This document shows positions 8,355-15,865 of a DNA stretch of 20,043 nucleotides, one piece after another (the stretch's first letter is position 1; each line of letters begins with the position of its first letter). Below the pieces are notes generated by a model. It did no database searches. It was not told the DNA's origin and saw only the letters and a list, made by a program, of their open reading frames with translations. This DNA is from Spirochaetaceae bacterium (lineage in GTDB: Bacteria; Spirochaetota; Spirochaetia; Treponematales; Treponemataceae): assembly GCA_017646305.1 (NCBI GenBank), contig JAGCMR010000300.1, positions 1 through 20,043 of the forward strand. Reading direction: 5' to 3'. Position numbers and translations under genes: made by a program.

Positions 8355-9848
8355 CTACTTTGCCCGCTCCGGCAACACCGAATCAGCAGCACCAATAAAC
8401 AATCCTAGCTGCACCGCTAAATTAATTCCTAACCCTGCAGAAAGAATCATGGATCCTGTTGAAATATTCTTCCAAAGCTCGACAGTTTCCTTGCTTTCAT
8501 GTCCTAAAGCCCAGCCATTTGCTGTATTAACATACATTCCATAGGTAATAAAACTTGGAATTAAGGAAACCAACAGGGCACTATAAGAATTATACATGGC
8601 ACGCCGTCTTTTTTCAATCCGAGTGGAAATCTCTTGGGTATCTCGTTTCAGCTGAAGATTAAGCTGCCCAAGATTTGATTCAGGAATAATGTCTGCCACA
8701 AAAAAATGAGGCTCGGCATCTTCTGGAGTTGGTAAAACTGTACCAAAGGCAAAGCCTGTAGAAAGCTCCATTTCCTCTCCCATAGATCCTTCTGGAATTC
8801 CGTCAATATAAACTTGGGCTGTAGGAAATTTTTCAGATGTAAAGGAAACCTGCACCTGCTCTAGTGCATCAAGCTTTACCGTGGCTAAAAATTTATTACT
8901 GTGGGAAAAATCTGCTTCAAAGGTTCTTGTATTAAATCCAGCTGATTCCACCTCTATGGTATGATTACCAGCAGGTAACAATATTTCCTTGTCTACAAAG
9001 CGTTTGGCATAAAACATCTGTCCATCTACAAAAATCTTGGCAGCCTCTACTGCTTCTGGAGGTTCTATCTTAAAGGAAACCCCCACCATGGGTCTGTTTT
9101 GCAACGCTGGCTTTAATTGACTGGCAAGCTCCTGAGCCAGCACTGTAATATCTGCCACAGAAGCGAGGCCTTGTATTTCTGCCCAATGAATTTCCCCTGG
9201 GTAAAGAGTAAGCTGAACAGCCACCGCTAAATAATTTCCAGAAGCAGTGATGGTACCTGTTAAAAGGCCATTTATGCCTTCATCTTTGACAGTAGTTTTT
9301 AAAAGCAAATTTTCTGGAGAATTATTCCACAAAACGATGGTTTCCCTCACTTCCTGAATATTTTGAAAATCCTTCTGCTCTAGCTGTAGCTTTATTTCTT
9401 CAATCTGGGTATTTTTTTCTTCTAACTGCTGACGTAGCTCAAGAATCTTTTTATCCTTTTCTGCCAGATTTTTCTTTAAGTTTTTTTCAGATGTGGAAAG
9501 AAACAGCTGCTTGTCCCGCTCCTTTATAGCAGCAGTTAAGGAATTGCCTAAGGTGGTTCGTTCCTGGTACAAAAGAGAAAGCTTTCTCTCCAAAATCTCT
9601 TCTGGAGCAAGAACACGAACACCAATATCTAAAAGATTGTCCAAAATCAATGTAGGCAAGGTAGAAGCAACTTGCTCCAAAGAGGAGGTATCCTGAAAAA
9701 GTGGAGATTCCAAAGTAAAGACACTTCCTGCCAACACCCAATCTGCCACAGGTAAGGAAGATGATTGGGAAGCAGAAGCTTGTTCACACCACAGAGATCT
9801 AGATAAAAGGCTTGTAATGAATAAAAAAACAACAAGCCTTTTGAGCAT
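8355..9848 (-). CDS. PEGA-domain membrane protein with coiled coil, function unknown
   Basis: 497 residues. The N-terminal hydrophobic segment (about 3-20) is a signal peptide or anchor. Residues 34-80 and 185-250 resemble a CsgG/TolB-N type alpha/beta domain (VADWVLAGSVF, LLTGTITASG, AVQLTLY). It is interrupted by a strongly charged coiled coil (about 83-165, ERKLSLLYQERT to LQLEQKDF). A PEGA-type beta domain follows (about 257-325; IFVDGQMFY, LLPAGNHTIEVESAGF), then a related one (about 333-400; AQVYIDGIPEG). Two hydrophobic segments (about 422-441 and 463-486) close the protein. The ATG shares one base with the prfB stop (TAATG). PEGA domains bind surface-layer or peptidoglycan-type partners in some proteins. 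A role in envelope organisation is only a guess. Confidence 0.85.
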   Translation of the reverse strand: MLKRLVVFLFITSLLSRSLWCEQASASQSSSLPVADWVLAGSVFTLESPLFQDTSSLEQVASTLPTLILDNLLDIGVRVLAPEEILERKLSLLYQERTTLGNSLTAAIKERDKQLFLSTSEKNLKKNLAEKDKKILELRQQLEEKNTQIEEIKLQLEQKDFQNIQEVRETIVLWNNSPENLLLKTTVKDEGINGLLTGTITASGNYLAVAVQLTLYPGEIHWAEIQGLASVADITVLAQELASQLKPALQNRPMVGVSFKIEPPEAVEAAKIFVDGQMFYAKRFVDKEILLPAGNHTIEVESAGFNTRTFEADFSHSNKFLATVKLDALEQVQVSFTSEKFPTAQVYIDGIPEGSMGEEMELSTGFAFGTVLPTPEDAEPHFFVADIIPESNLGQLNLQLKRDTQEISTRIEKRRRAMYNSYSALLVSLIPSFITYGMYVNTANGWALGHESKETVELWKNISTGSMILSAGLGINLAVQLGLFIGAADSVLPERAK

Positions 9849-10979
9849 TACACATCATCCTCATCGTCGGAGGAAAGGGGCTGACCCTTCCACCGGGCAG
9901 TAAGGTAGGCTTCGATAAAAGGATCCAGAGCACCATCCATTACCGCCTGAATATTACCAGACTCATGCTTTGTACGATGGTCTTTTACCATGGTATAAGG
10001 CTGGAATACGTAGGAACGAATCTGATTACCCCAAGAAATATCCTTCTTTTCTGCAGCAAACTTGGCGTTTTCCTTTTCCCGCTCCTGTCGATAATGCTCG
10101 TACAAACGAGCCTTCAGCATACTCATGGCTGTGGCTCGGTTCATCAGCTGGCTACGTTCAGTTTGACAAGCCACGACAATTCCTGTGGGGATGTGGGTAA
10201 AGCGAACGGCTGAATCTGTCTTGTTTACGTGCTGACCACCAGCACCACCGGCACGATAGGTATCTACTCGTAAATCCTCTGGTCGAATTTCCACCTCAAT
10301 GGTGTCATCAAGTACAGGGAACACGTACACAGAGGTAAAGGAGGTATGACGGCGAGCATTGGAGTCAAAGGGGCTGATACGCACCAGACGGTGGATTCCC
10401 GCCTCACACTTTAAGTAGCCGTAGGCATAATCTCCAGAAACTTGTAGGGTAACAGATTTAATCCCACCTTCAGCTTCCAGCATATCTACGGTTTCAATCT
10501 TAAAGCCCCGATTTTCCGCCCATCGTGAATACATACGGGTCAACATAGAAGCCCAGTCACAGGCCTCTGTTCCACCAGCTCCTGCATGAATGGTAAGGAA
10601 GGCGCCGTTTCTATCAACTTCATCAGAAAGGAGATTTAAAATACTTAATTTTTCGTAAGAAGCAAGACTTTGGTCATAGAGGCTCTGCAATTCAGCCTCA
10701 ACAGAATCATCTCTTGTTTCAACTCCCAATTCATACAAGGCTTCCATATCGTCAGCTGCTGCCATCAATTCCTTCCAGGGCTCAATTCGGCTTCTCAGCT
10801 GCTTGATTTCTGTCATTACTTTTTCTGCCTTGGAGGGATTATCCCAAAAACCAGGTTCACCAGATAAATTCTCTTTATCTGCAATAGCTTTTTCTACAGC
10901 AGGAACGTCAAAGACGCCCCCAAACATTTAAGATATCCTCTTTTAAAGAGGCAATGGGCATTTTAAGATCTTCTAACAT
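9848..10979 (-). CDS. prfB: Peptide chain release factor 2, expressed by programmed +1 frameshift
   Basis: RF2 terminates translation at UGA and UAA. The first frame starts at ATG 10979 (AAGGA 8 nt upstream) and encodes 23 residues beginning MLEDLKMPIASL and ending VWGRL, then meets TGA at 10910-10908. Reading resumes in the +1 frame at GAC (10909-10907) and continues as DVPAVEKAIADKE for 353 residues, giving 376 in all. The SPF codon-recognition tripeptide (about 202-204) and the catalytic GGQ (about 247-249, in RAGGAGGQHVNK) are present. SPF rather than PxT marks RF2. An annotation starting at 10927 (MFGGVF...) would miss the true N-terminus. The stop overlaps the next gene by one base. The Cas2-like gene ends 24 nt upstream. 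Confidence 0.96.
10907..10922 (-). promoter_or_regulatory. prfB: RF2 autoregulatory +1 frameshift site
   Basis: On the minus strand the bases read TGGGGGCGTCTTTGAC. A GGGGG stretch acts as an internal Shine-Dalgarno element 3 nt before the slippery CTT. CTT is followed by the in-frame stop TGA and then C, the poor-termination context. This matches the classical arrangement (GGGGG, 3 nt, CTTTGAC). When RF2 is scarce the ribosome pauses at UGA and slips from CUU to UUU. When RF2 is abundant it terminates after 23 residues, so RF2 controls its own level. Confidence 0.95.
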
Positions 10980-11003
10980 AAAATAATTCCTTATATAAAA
11001 TTT

Positions 11004-11339
11004 TTATCTAAATTCAGTGGGACGTAATGCAGTACCTTTCAGAAGACATCGTTTCCATCTTTTCTTTGAAAGCTCAGTAAGACACAAACACTCCTGAACA
11101 GGATACTGATACAGTCTAACTATATCGTAATAATCAGTGACCCGATCAATTTCTTTTTTCAAAAGAACTAGCATTTCTTTGGATATTGAAGAATGCTCCC
11201 AACAAGCACGTTGCACCTTCTTAAACCTAAAATGAATGAGAACTGAAGCCAACGCTTTTGCAGAATCCATCGAACTAGGATCTAAAATGACAGAAACGAA
11301 CATATGTCTAGAATAAAATAAACCGAGATAATTGTCCAT
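11004..11339 (-). CDS. Small Cas2-like (ferredoxin-fold) protein, orphan
   Basis: 111 residues. After a short leader (1-12) the order is strand (MFVSVILD, 13-20), helix (about 24-38, SMDSAKALASVLIHF), strand (KKVQRACWEH, 40-49), helix (about 52-68) and strand (DIVRLYQYP, 72-80). This closely follows Cas2/VapD-like proteins (YDI... helix, KVQ-S/C-VFE, helix, D-VRIYPL). D20 sits where Cas2 has its conserved N-terminal Asp. No Cas1, other cas gene or CRISPR array is in the window, so a CRISPR role is not indicated. The ATG at 11339 has AAGGG 4 nt before it. ATG at 11303 has no such site. It is 24 nt upstream of prfB and would be first in the long operon. Family assignment is by eye; it could be an RNase-like or a structural relative only. 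Confidence 0.6.
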   Translation of the reverse strand: MDNYLGLFYSRHMFVSVILDPSSMDSAKALASVLIHFRFKKVQRACWEHSSISKEMLVLLKKEIDRVTDYYDIVRLYQYPVQECLCLTELSKKRWKRCLLKGTALRPTEFR

Positions 11340-11346
11340 ACTACCC

Positions 11347-11375
11347 TTGAAAAAAAATAGGTTTTAACGCACAAT
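11347..11375 (+). promoter_or_regulatory. Weak candidate promoter for the plus-strand gene, possibly giving a leaderless mRNA
   Basis: TTGAAA (11347-11352), 17 nt, then CACAAT (11370-11375, 4 of 6 matches to TATAAT). Transcription would begin near 11382, which is the A of the ATG. No Shine-Dalgarno sequence precedes this ATG. The promoter of the opposite-strand operon must also lie in or near this 42-nt region, but no convincing boxes were found for it. Confidence 0.22.
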
Positions 11376-11381
11376 ACAATA

Positions 11382-12314
11382 ATGAAGAAACTCATTTTTG
11401 TAATTATCTCTTTTTTACCTATTTCTTTTATCTTTGCCCAGGATTTACGATTGACAGTTTCCAATATCCAGGCACGTTCCCTCAGCAGTCGAGAGATACA
11501 AGTTTCTTGGCAACTTCCGCAATTATCAGTAGATAAGGAGCCTTCTCAGCTTTCGTTGCTTTTATACAGAACCAGTCAACAAAAAGCAGGAAGTAATGCC
11601 TTGCAGGGATTGGAGCCTCTAGCTGTTCTCCCCTTTTACACGAGCTTCTATGTCGATACACCAAATACAGATGAAGTTTTTTACTACACAGTTATTATCA
11701 CCACTGCGGCTGAAATTGATGCTCAAAAGGAAAACCATCAATATCTTGTAATTCCAGACAAAAATACAACTGTTATTGGTGTGCAAGTGTTGCCCCAGTT
11801 CCAGCCTACCCAGCAATTAAGTCAGGAGGTGGTTCAGGAGACTCCCAATACAGCAACTGGAATGAGAAATACTCCCCTTCCCTATTTGAAGCTTTCCTTA
11901 CAGTCAACAGATATCCCCATTAATCCTGAACGGAATCAAGGTTCCCTCCAAGAATTTTCTGGCAGTGAAAAAACAAAGCCTCTTGTCCTCCCCGTTCCCT
12001 ATATTTTTCGCCAAGAGCAGGAAACAGTAAGCGTGGGAGAAGATTTTATTCTGCAGGATATTATCCAAAATCAGTTTAAGGTTGAAAAATATGAACAGGC
12101 AGAAATATCTCTTAGGGATTTTCTAAGCATTAATCACTCCAAGGATGCCATCGATAGGGGCACCTTTTATCTCGGAGAAACACTGTTGTATCAGGGAAAA
12201 TATCAGCAGGCCCTGTCCTGCTTCTTACGGGTGCAGGACAGGTTTCCTGATTTAACGACACGTTGGATTCAAGCAGCCTTGGATGGCTACCAGCTTCCAA
12301 CTACCAGCTATTGA
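11382..12314 (+). CDS. Secreted protein with Fn3-like N-terminal and TPR-like C-terminal part, function unknown
   Basis: 310 residues. It starts with a clear signal peptide (MKKLIFVIISFLPISFIFAQ, cleavage at FA|Q). Residues about 21-110 look like a fibronectin type III or similar beta sandwich (IQVSWQLPQ, LLLYRTSQQ, FYTSFYVDTP, FYYTVIITT). A low-complexity Gln/Pro-rich linker follows (about 125-200). A helical, TPR-like end (about 225-300) includes YEQAEISLRDFLS and GETLLYQGKYQQALSCFLRVQDRFP. It is the only complete plus-strand gene here and is divergent from the prfB operon. It is expected in the periplasm or on the envelope. No specific function is recognised. The start is supported by the signal peptide, not by a ribosome site. 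Confidence 0.82.
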   Translation: MKKLIFVIISFLPISFIFAQDLRLTVSNIQARSLSSREIQVSWQLPQLSVDKEPSQLSLLLYRTSQQKAGSNALQGLEPLAVLPFYTSFYVDTPNTDEVFYYTVIITTAAEIDAQKENHQYLVIPDKNTTVIGVQVLPQFQPTQQLSQEVVQETPNTATGMRNTPLPYLKLSLQSTDIPINPERNQGSLQEFSGSEKTKPLVLPVPYIFRQEQETVSVGEDFILQDIIQNQFKVEKYEQAEISLRDFLSINHSKDAIDRGTFYLGETLLYQGKYQQALSCFLRVQDRFPDLTTRWIQAALDGYQLPTTSY

Positions 12315-12344
12315 ATAGGCACTCCAATGGATTTCTATTCAATA
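12309..12344. terminator. Inverted repeat spanning both convergent stop codons, possible bidirectional terminator
   Basis: TATTGAATAG (12309-12318) and CTATTCAATA (12335-12344) are perfect reverse complements, giving a 10-bp stem with a 16-nt loop. The left arm contains the TGA of the plus gene and the right arm the TAG of the minus gene. The stem is A+T-rich (two G:C pairs) and lacks a following T run, so it is a weak intrinsic terminator at best. Confidence 0.35.
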
Positions 12345-14488
12345 ACATAAATATCCTGTAGCATTCGGGAAAGCACGGGATACTCACTTCCGGTGATTTC
12401 CTCTGCTGTAGGGGTAAGTCTTTTTTGGAATAATTGAGTTTGCTCTCCAGAAGTAACGGAGGCTACCACCTGTTGGGTTTCAGTCTGAACCTTTTCTTCC
12501 TGAGTTTCATCAGTTACTTCTGTGGTGGTAGGTGCAGGAACGATAATTACCTCATCCTTAATATTCATTCGATCAAAGAAGCCAGCACGAGAATACCGTC
12601 CCTGAGAAACAGATTCACTTACCTCTGTCAGAGTGATAGTTCCAAGGATATCGTTCTGGGCGTACTCTAATCCCAATGTATTATCAAGGGTCCGTAATTG
12701 TCCAGCCTTTACTACTGCAAGAACGGTATCCTTGGTGATTCCATCGGTTGAACCTAAATCTACCAGCACATTGTCTGCATTTCTGTCAATTACAAGTCCA
12801 CGAGTTGGCAGCATCTGAGCAACAGCATTACACATATAGCGCAGGGCATCAGCAAAACGATCATTTCCTGTACGATAGATGTTAAAGGAATCTACCTCAA
12901 GACCATTACGACCAGAAAATACCGTTCCCTTTAGTAATAATTCCCGCTCAGTTTCCTGATATTCCAGCAAAACAAAGTAATCCTGGTTTGCATTACGAGC
13001 ATGACGGAAGGCCTGAGAATAGGTAACAGTCTCTGTATAAGCCTGAGCATCAATATTGGCTGTACCAAGGAAATAATTTTCTACAGCACGAACTGTAACA
13101 ATACTAGCATCTGCATGAAGCAGCTGGGGAGGTGTTCCATAGGGATACAATCCGATATTCCAGCGCTTTTTGTCCAGATAGAAGGGATCCACATCCCAAC
13201 GGCTAGCCAAATTGTCAGATAGCAAGGATTTATATGCTTCAATGGTGTCTGCAACCTTAACGGAAACAGGTTGAATTGAGCTAATGAAATTCAACTGCTC
13301 CAGATATAGCTCTTGCTGCCCCTTTCTGTCTAGCATATTGGCATAGGCAGTACGAGCCTGTACATCCAGAGGATTGAGTCGCAATGCCTGCTTGTATTCA
13401 AACTCAGCCTGTGGTGCTTCGTACTGCTTTTCGTGGTCACGAGCCTTGGCAATGTGGTACTGAGCCCACTTGCCTCTGCGAGGATCCTCCACGTTAAAGG
13501 TATCAAGAACAATCTGCTCCAAGGCAGAACGCATCATCTCATCATGAGGAACAATATCAAGACCATTTTCTAAAACAGAATAGGCTTCCTGCATCTTCCC
13601 CATCATCTTAAGGGAGCAGCCCTTGAGATACCAAGCTGTGGATGCTTCGCGGTTACGATTAATACGATAATCACAAATATCAACAGCTTCTTGGAAACGG
13701 CCTTGCTGATACAGCACTGTAGCCAAAAGCTCGTAGGACTTGTCAAAGTCGGGATTTAAGTTGATGGAGGTACGAACACGGTATTCAGTATCAGCATAAT
13801 CCTGATTCAAAAAAGAAATCCATCCTGCAATATACTGAACCTCTTCGTCCTTGCTGTGATACCGAAGTGCCTGTTGAATATAGTTTTGAGCTTCCTCAGT
13901 CTTTCCCATTTCCTGGGATACCAAGGCTACTGCCAGCAAGGCATTTCTATTGGACTGCTGCCGTTTCAGAGCATCGATATAACGAGTTTCAGCACCAGTG
14001 AGACGACCAGAGAGAATATCAAGCTGGGCAAGACCGAATCGAGCCTCGATATTGTTAGGATAGCTTGCTAAAACTTGATTAAACAAGTTTTGAGCCTCTT
14101 GAATTCGATTTAAGCCCAAGTAACAAAAACCTGTTAGGTTCAAGATTTCTACCTTGTCCTTGGCATACTTTGAAGCAGATTCCAAGTAGGTAAGAGCAAG
14201 GGAATACTCATTTAAGGCGTAGCTACATTCTGCCAAGGCATACCAAGCATCTCCGTAAGCATTATTCACACGGATAGCCTCTTGGTAGGATTCCACTGCA
14301 CCATACCAGTCTGCAGCACGCTGGGCATCCTGCCCCTTTTGATACCACTGGGGAGCTGTCAGTTTTTGGGCAACAAGCTGTGGATGCACAAAAAGAAAAC
14401 AAAGGGCAAATAATCCCGCTAAAAGAAAAAATCTTGCCTTCCCTTCTCCCTGGCTCCCCTTGGTTTCACTGGAAAAAAACATTTTCAT
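12335..14488 (-). CDS. Large secreted TPR-repeat protein, function unknown
   Basis: 717 residues. A positively charged start followed by a hydrophobic stretch (about 18-40, ending VAQ) indicates a signal peptide or anchor. About eight TPR units fill residues 46-330 (for example WYGAVESYQEAIRVNN, EYSLALTYLESASKYA, RIQEAQNLFNQVLASYP), and another lies near 355-400 (PQAEFEYKQALRLNP). The C-terminal third (about 440-640) is a beta-rich module with VLVDLGSTDGITKDTVLAVV, a pattern seen in FlgT-C-like domains, and a preceding CsgG/TolB-like stretch. A Thr/Glu/Gln-rich tail ends the protein. The ATG overlaps the corC-like stop by 4 nt with GGAGA 9 nt upstream, so it is the last gene of the phoH operon. 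It is probably a periplasmic scaffold. No partner can be named from sequence. Confidence 0.88.
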   Translation of the reverse strand: MKMFFSSETKGSQGEGKARFFLLAGLFALCFLFVHPQLVAQKLTAPQWYQKGQDAQRAADWYGAVESYQEAIRVNNAYGDAWYALAECSYALNEYSLALTYLESASKYAKDKVEILNLTGFCYLGLNRIQEAQNLFNQVLASYPNNIEARFGLAQLDILSGRLTGAETRYIDALKRQQSNRNALLAVALVSQEMGKTEEAQNYIQQALRYHSKDEEVQYIAGWISFLNQDYADTEYRVRTSINLNPDFDKSYELLATVLYQQGRFQEAVDICDYRINRNREASTAWYLKGCSLKMMGKMQEAYSVLENGLDIVPHDEMMRSALEQIVLDTFNVEDPRRGKWAQYHIAKARDHEKQYEAPQAEFEYKQALRLNPLDVQARTAYANMLDRKGQQELYLEQLNFISSIQPVSVKVADTIEAYKSLLSDNLASRWDVDPFYLDKKRWNIGLYPYGTPPQLLHADASIVTVRAVENYFLGTANIDAQAYTETVTYSQAFRHARNANQDYFVLLEYQETERELLLKGTVFSGRNGLEVDSFNIYRTGNDRFADALRYMCNAVAQMLPTRGLVIDRNADNVLVDLGSTDGITKDTVLAVVKAGQLRTLDNTLGLEYAQNDILGTITLTEVSESVSQGRYSRAGFFDRMNIKDEVIIVPAPTTTEVTDETQEEKVQTETQQVVASVTSGEQTQLFQKRLTPTAEEITGSEYPVLSRMLQDIYVIE

Positions 14489-15303
14489 TCTTCTGTATCT
14501 CCAACATGACGAATCAACTTAATAACGTTAACCCGATGACCTTCCATATCCTGAACAATGAAATCATAATTTTGCCAGGATACTTTCTCATATTTTACAG
14601 GAATCTTCCCGAACAAGTCGAAAACAAAACCGCCCAAGGTGTCAAATTCCTCATTGGGAAAATTAGATCCCATGGTTTCATTCAAATTATCCAAATTAGC
14701 ACGGGCATCGCAGAGCCAGATATTGTCACCGAGGGGAATCACATCCTCCCGTTCGTTATCAAACTCATCTTGAATATCACCTACGATTTCTTCGATGATG
14801 TCTTCCATACAGACAATACCAGAAACTCCACCGTACTCATCGATGGCAATGGCAATATGCACATGACGACGCTTAAACTCCCGCAAAAGGCTATCAATAC
14901 GCTTGGACTCTGGCACAAAGAAGGCTTTTCGGCTGTGTTTTTCCAAATCGATGGTTTCGTGGCGGGCAAAGGCTGCAATCAAGTCCTTTACATAGAGTAC
15001 ACCAATCACATTATCTATGGACTCGCTGTATACAGGAAACCGAGAGTGGCCACTTTCGGCAATTTTTTCCAAAAGCTCATCCTGAGGTGTACCACAGCTC
15101 AAAAAATCCACGTCTATACGAGGAATCATAACCTCCTTTACAGAGGTTTCTGCCAATTCCTCGATTCCCCGAATCATGTCTCGCTTTTCTTCATTCAGCT
15201 GCTGCTGCTCCGACACAGCCTCTTCGTCTCTAGCGTGATCCCGAGAATTAGATTCGTAATGACCATCTTTATGTTTTCGTTTAAATATATTGAATAACCC
15301 CAT
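14485..15303 (-). CDS. corC: CorC/HlyC (TlyC)-type CBS-domain protein
   Basis: 272 residues: a charged N-terminal tail, two CBS domains (about 57-115, opening VKEVMIPR, and 122-180, with AIAIDEYGGVSGIVCMEDIIEEIVGDIQDE) and a CorC_HlyC domain (about 188-266, DTLGGFVFDLFGKIP). No membrane DUF21 segment is present, so this is the short soluble form (YbeX/CorC in E. coli, named TlyC hemolysin in some spirochaetes). CorC is linked to Mg/Co efflux and, as YbeX, to ribosome metabolism. The hemolysin name is historical and unsupported here. Its place after ybeY mirrors E. coli ybeZ-ybeY-ybeX. ATG is preceded by AAGGA at 7 nt. A long ORF on the opposite strand is a shadow. Confidence 0.92.
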   Translation of the reverse strand: MGLFNIFKRKHKDGHYESNSRDHARDEEAVSEQQQLNEEKRDMIRGIEELAETSVKEVMIPRIDVDFLSCGTPQDELLEKIAESGHSRFPVYSESIDNVIGVLYVKDLIAAFARHETIDLEKHSRKAFFVPESKRIDSLLREFKRRHVHIAIAIDEYGGVSGIVCMEDIIEEIVGDIQDEFDNEREDVIPLGDNIWLCDARANLDNLNETMGSNFPNEEFDTLGGFVFDLFGKIPVKYEKVSWQNYDFIVQDMEGHRVNVIKLIRHVGDTEE

Positions 15304-15319
15304 TATTTTATCCTTCGGC

Positions 15320-15865
15320 TTATTTTGTGATAATTATATCACTTTCCGCTATAAAATCTTGCAAAACAATTTCCTGGAACTGAAGCATGGGTTGCTCTGG
15401 AGAATTATCGCTGTGATCCATTCCAGAAAGATGCAAAATACCGTGAATTAACAGCCGCTTCAACTCCTGATCTTGGGAAACATCAAATTCCACAGCATTT
15501 TTTGCCAGGGTATCTACACTGATAACAATATCACCAGCAGAAAACCACTCCACTCCCTCTTCATCCTGATAAGTACTACCTGAATTGAAGGAAAGCACGT
15601 CGGTGGGCATATCTAGCTGACGATAATTCTTGTTCAGCTCCTGAATAAAGTCGTCCTTGCAGAACAAGACAGAAAGCTCCCAGCCAGAAAGCTGGAGTTT
15701 TTTCAAAACAACTTCTAAAAATGGAAGAATCTTAGGAAGCCACTGTGGCTCCTGTGCCATATCCTCATGACAAGAAATTTCGATGAGATTTTGGGTATTA
15801 GAGGGAATACTGCATGATTTTGGATCAAATTCAAATGATGCAAATTCTATAGTTGATGTACTCAT
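15320..15865 (-). CDS. ybeY: YbeY endoribonuclease (rRNA maturation)
   Basis: Zinc-dependent single-strand endoribonuclease involved in 16S rRNA 3'-end processing and ribosome quality control. The signature HGILHLSGMDH supplies metal ligands H141, H145 and H151. RQLDMPTDVLSF (82-93) and GDIVISVDTLAKNA (111-124) are also hallmark segments. At 181 residues it is longer than the usual 150-165, because of an N-terminal extension of about 25 residues with no recognisable motif. The ATG overlaps the pgpH-like stop by 4 nt and is preceded by AAGGTGG. It lies 16 nt before the corC-like gene. Confidence 0.95.
   Translation of the reverse strand: MSTSTIEFASFEFDPKSCSIPSNTQNLIEISCHEDMAQEPQWLPKILPFLEVVLKKLQLSGWELSVLFCKDDFIQELNKNYRQLDMPTDVLSFNSGSTYQDEEGVEWFSAGDIVISVDTLAKNAVEFDVSQDQELKRLLIHGILHLSGMDHSDNSPEQPMLQFQEIVLQDFIAESDIIITK

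Noticed and set aside
9848..10927. prfB starting at the ATG at 10927 (MFGGVF...).
   Set aside because: This ATG lies within the sense codons of the frameshift leader. The 23-codon first frame with CTTTGAC and GGGGG explains expression better.
11004..11339. A CRISPR-Cas locus around the Cas2-like protein.
   Set aside because: No direct-repeat array and no cas1 or effector gene are present in the window, so only an orphan Cas2-like fold is proposed.
14380..15297. A 305-codon open frame on the plus strand opposite the corC-like gene.
   Set aside because: The minus strand there encodes clear CBS and CorC_HlyC domains with a ribosome site. The plus frame shows no recognisable domain and is an antisense shadow.
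14485..15303. Hemolysin function for the TlyC-type protein.
   Set aside because: The sequence is a soluble CBS/CorC protein in the ybeZ-ybeY-ybeX type context. Nothing in it indicates membrane lysis.
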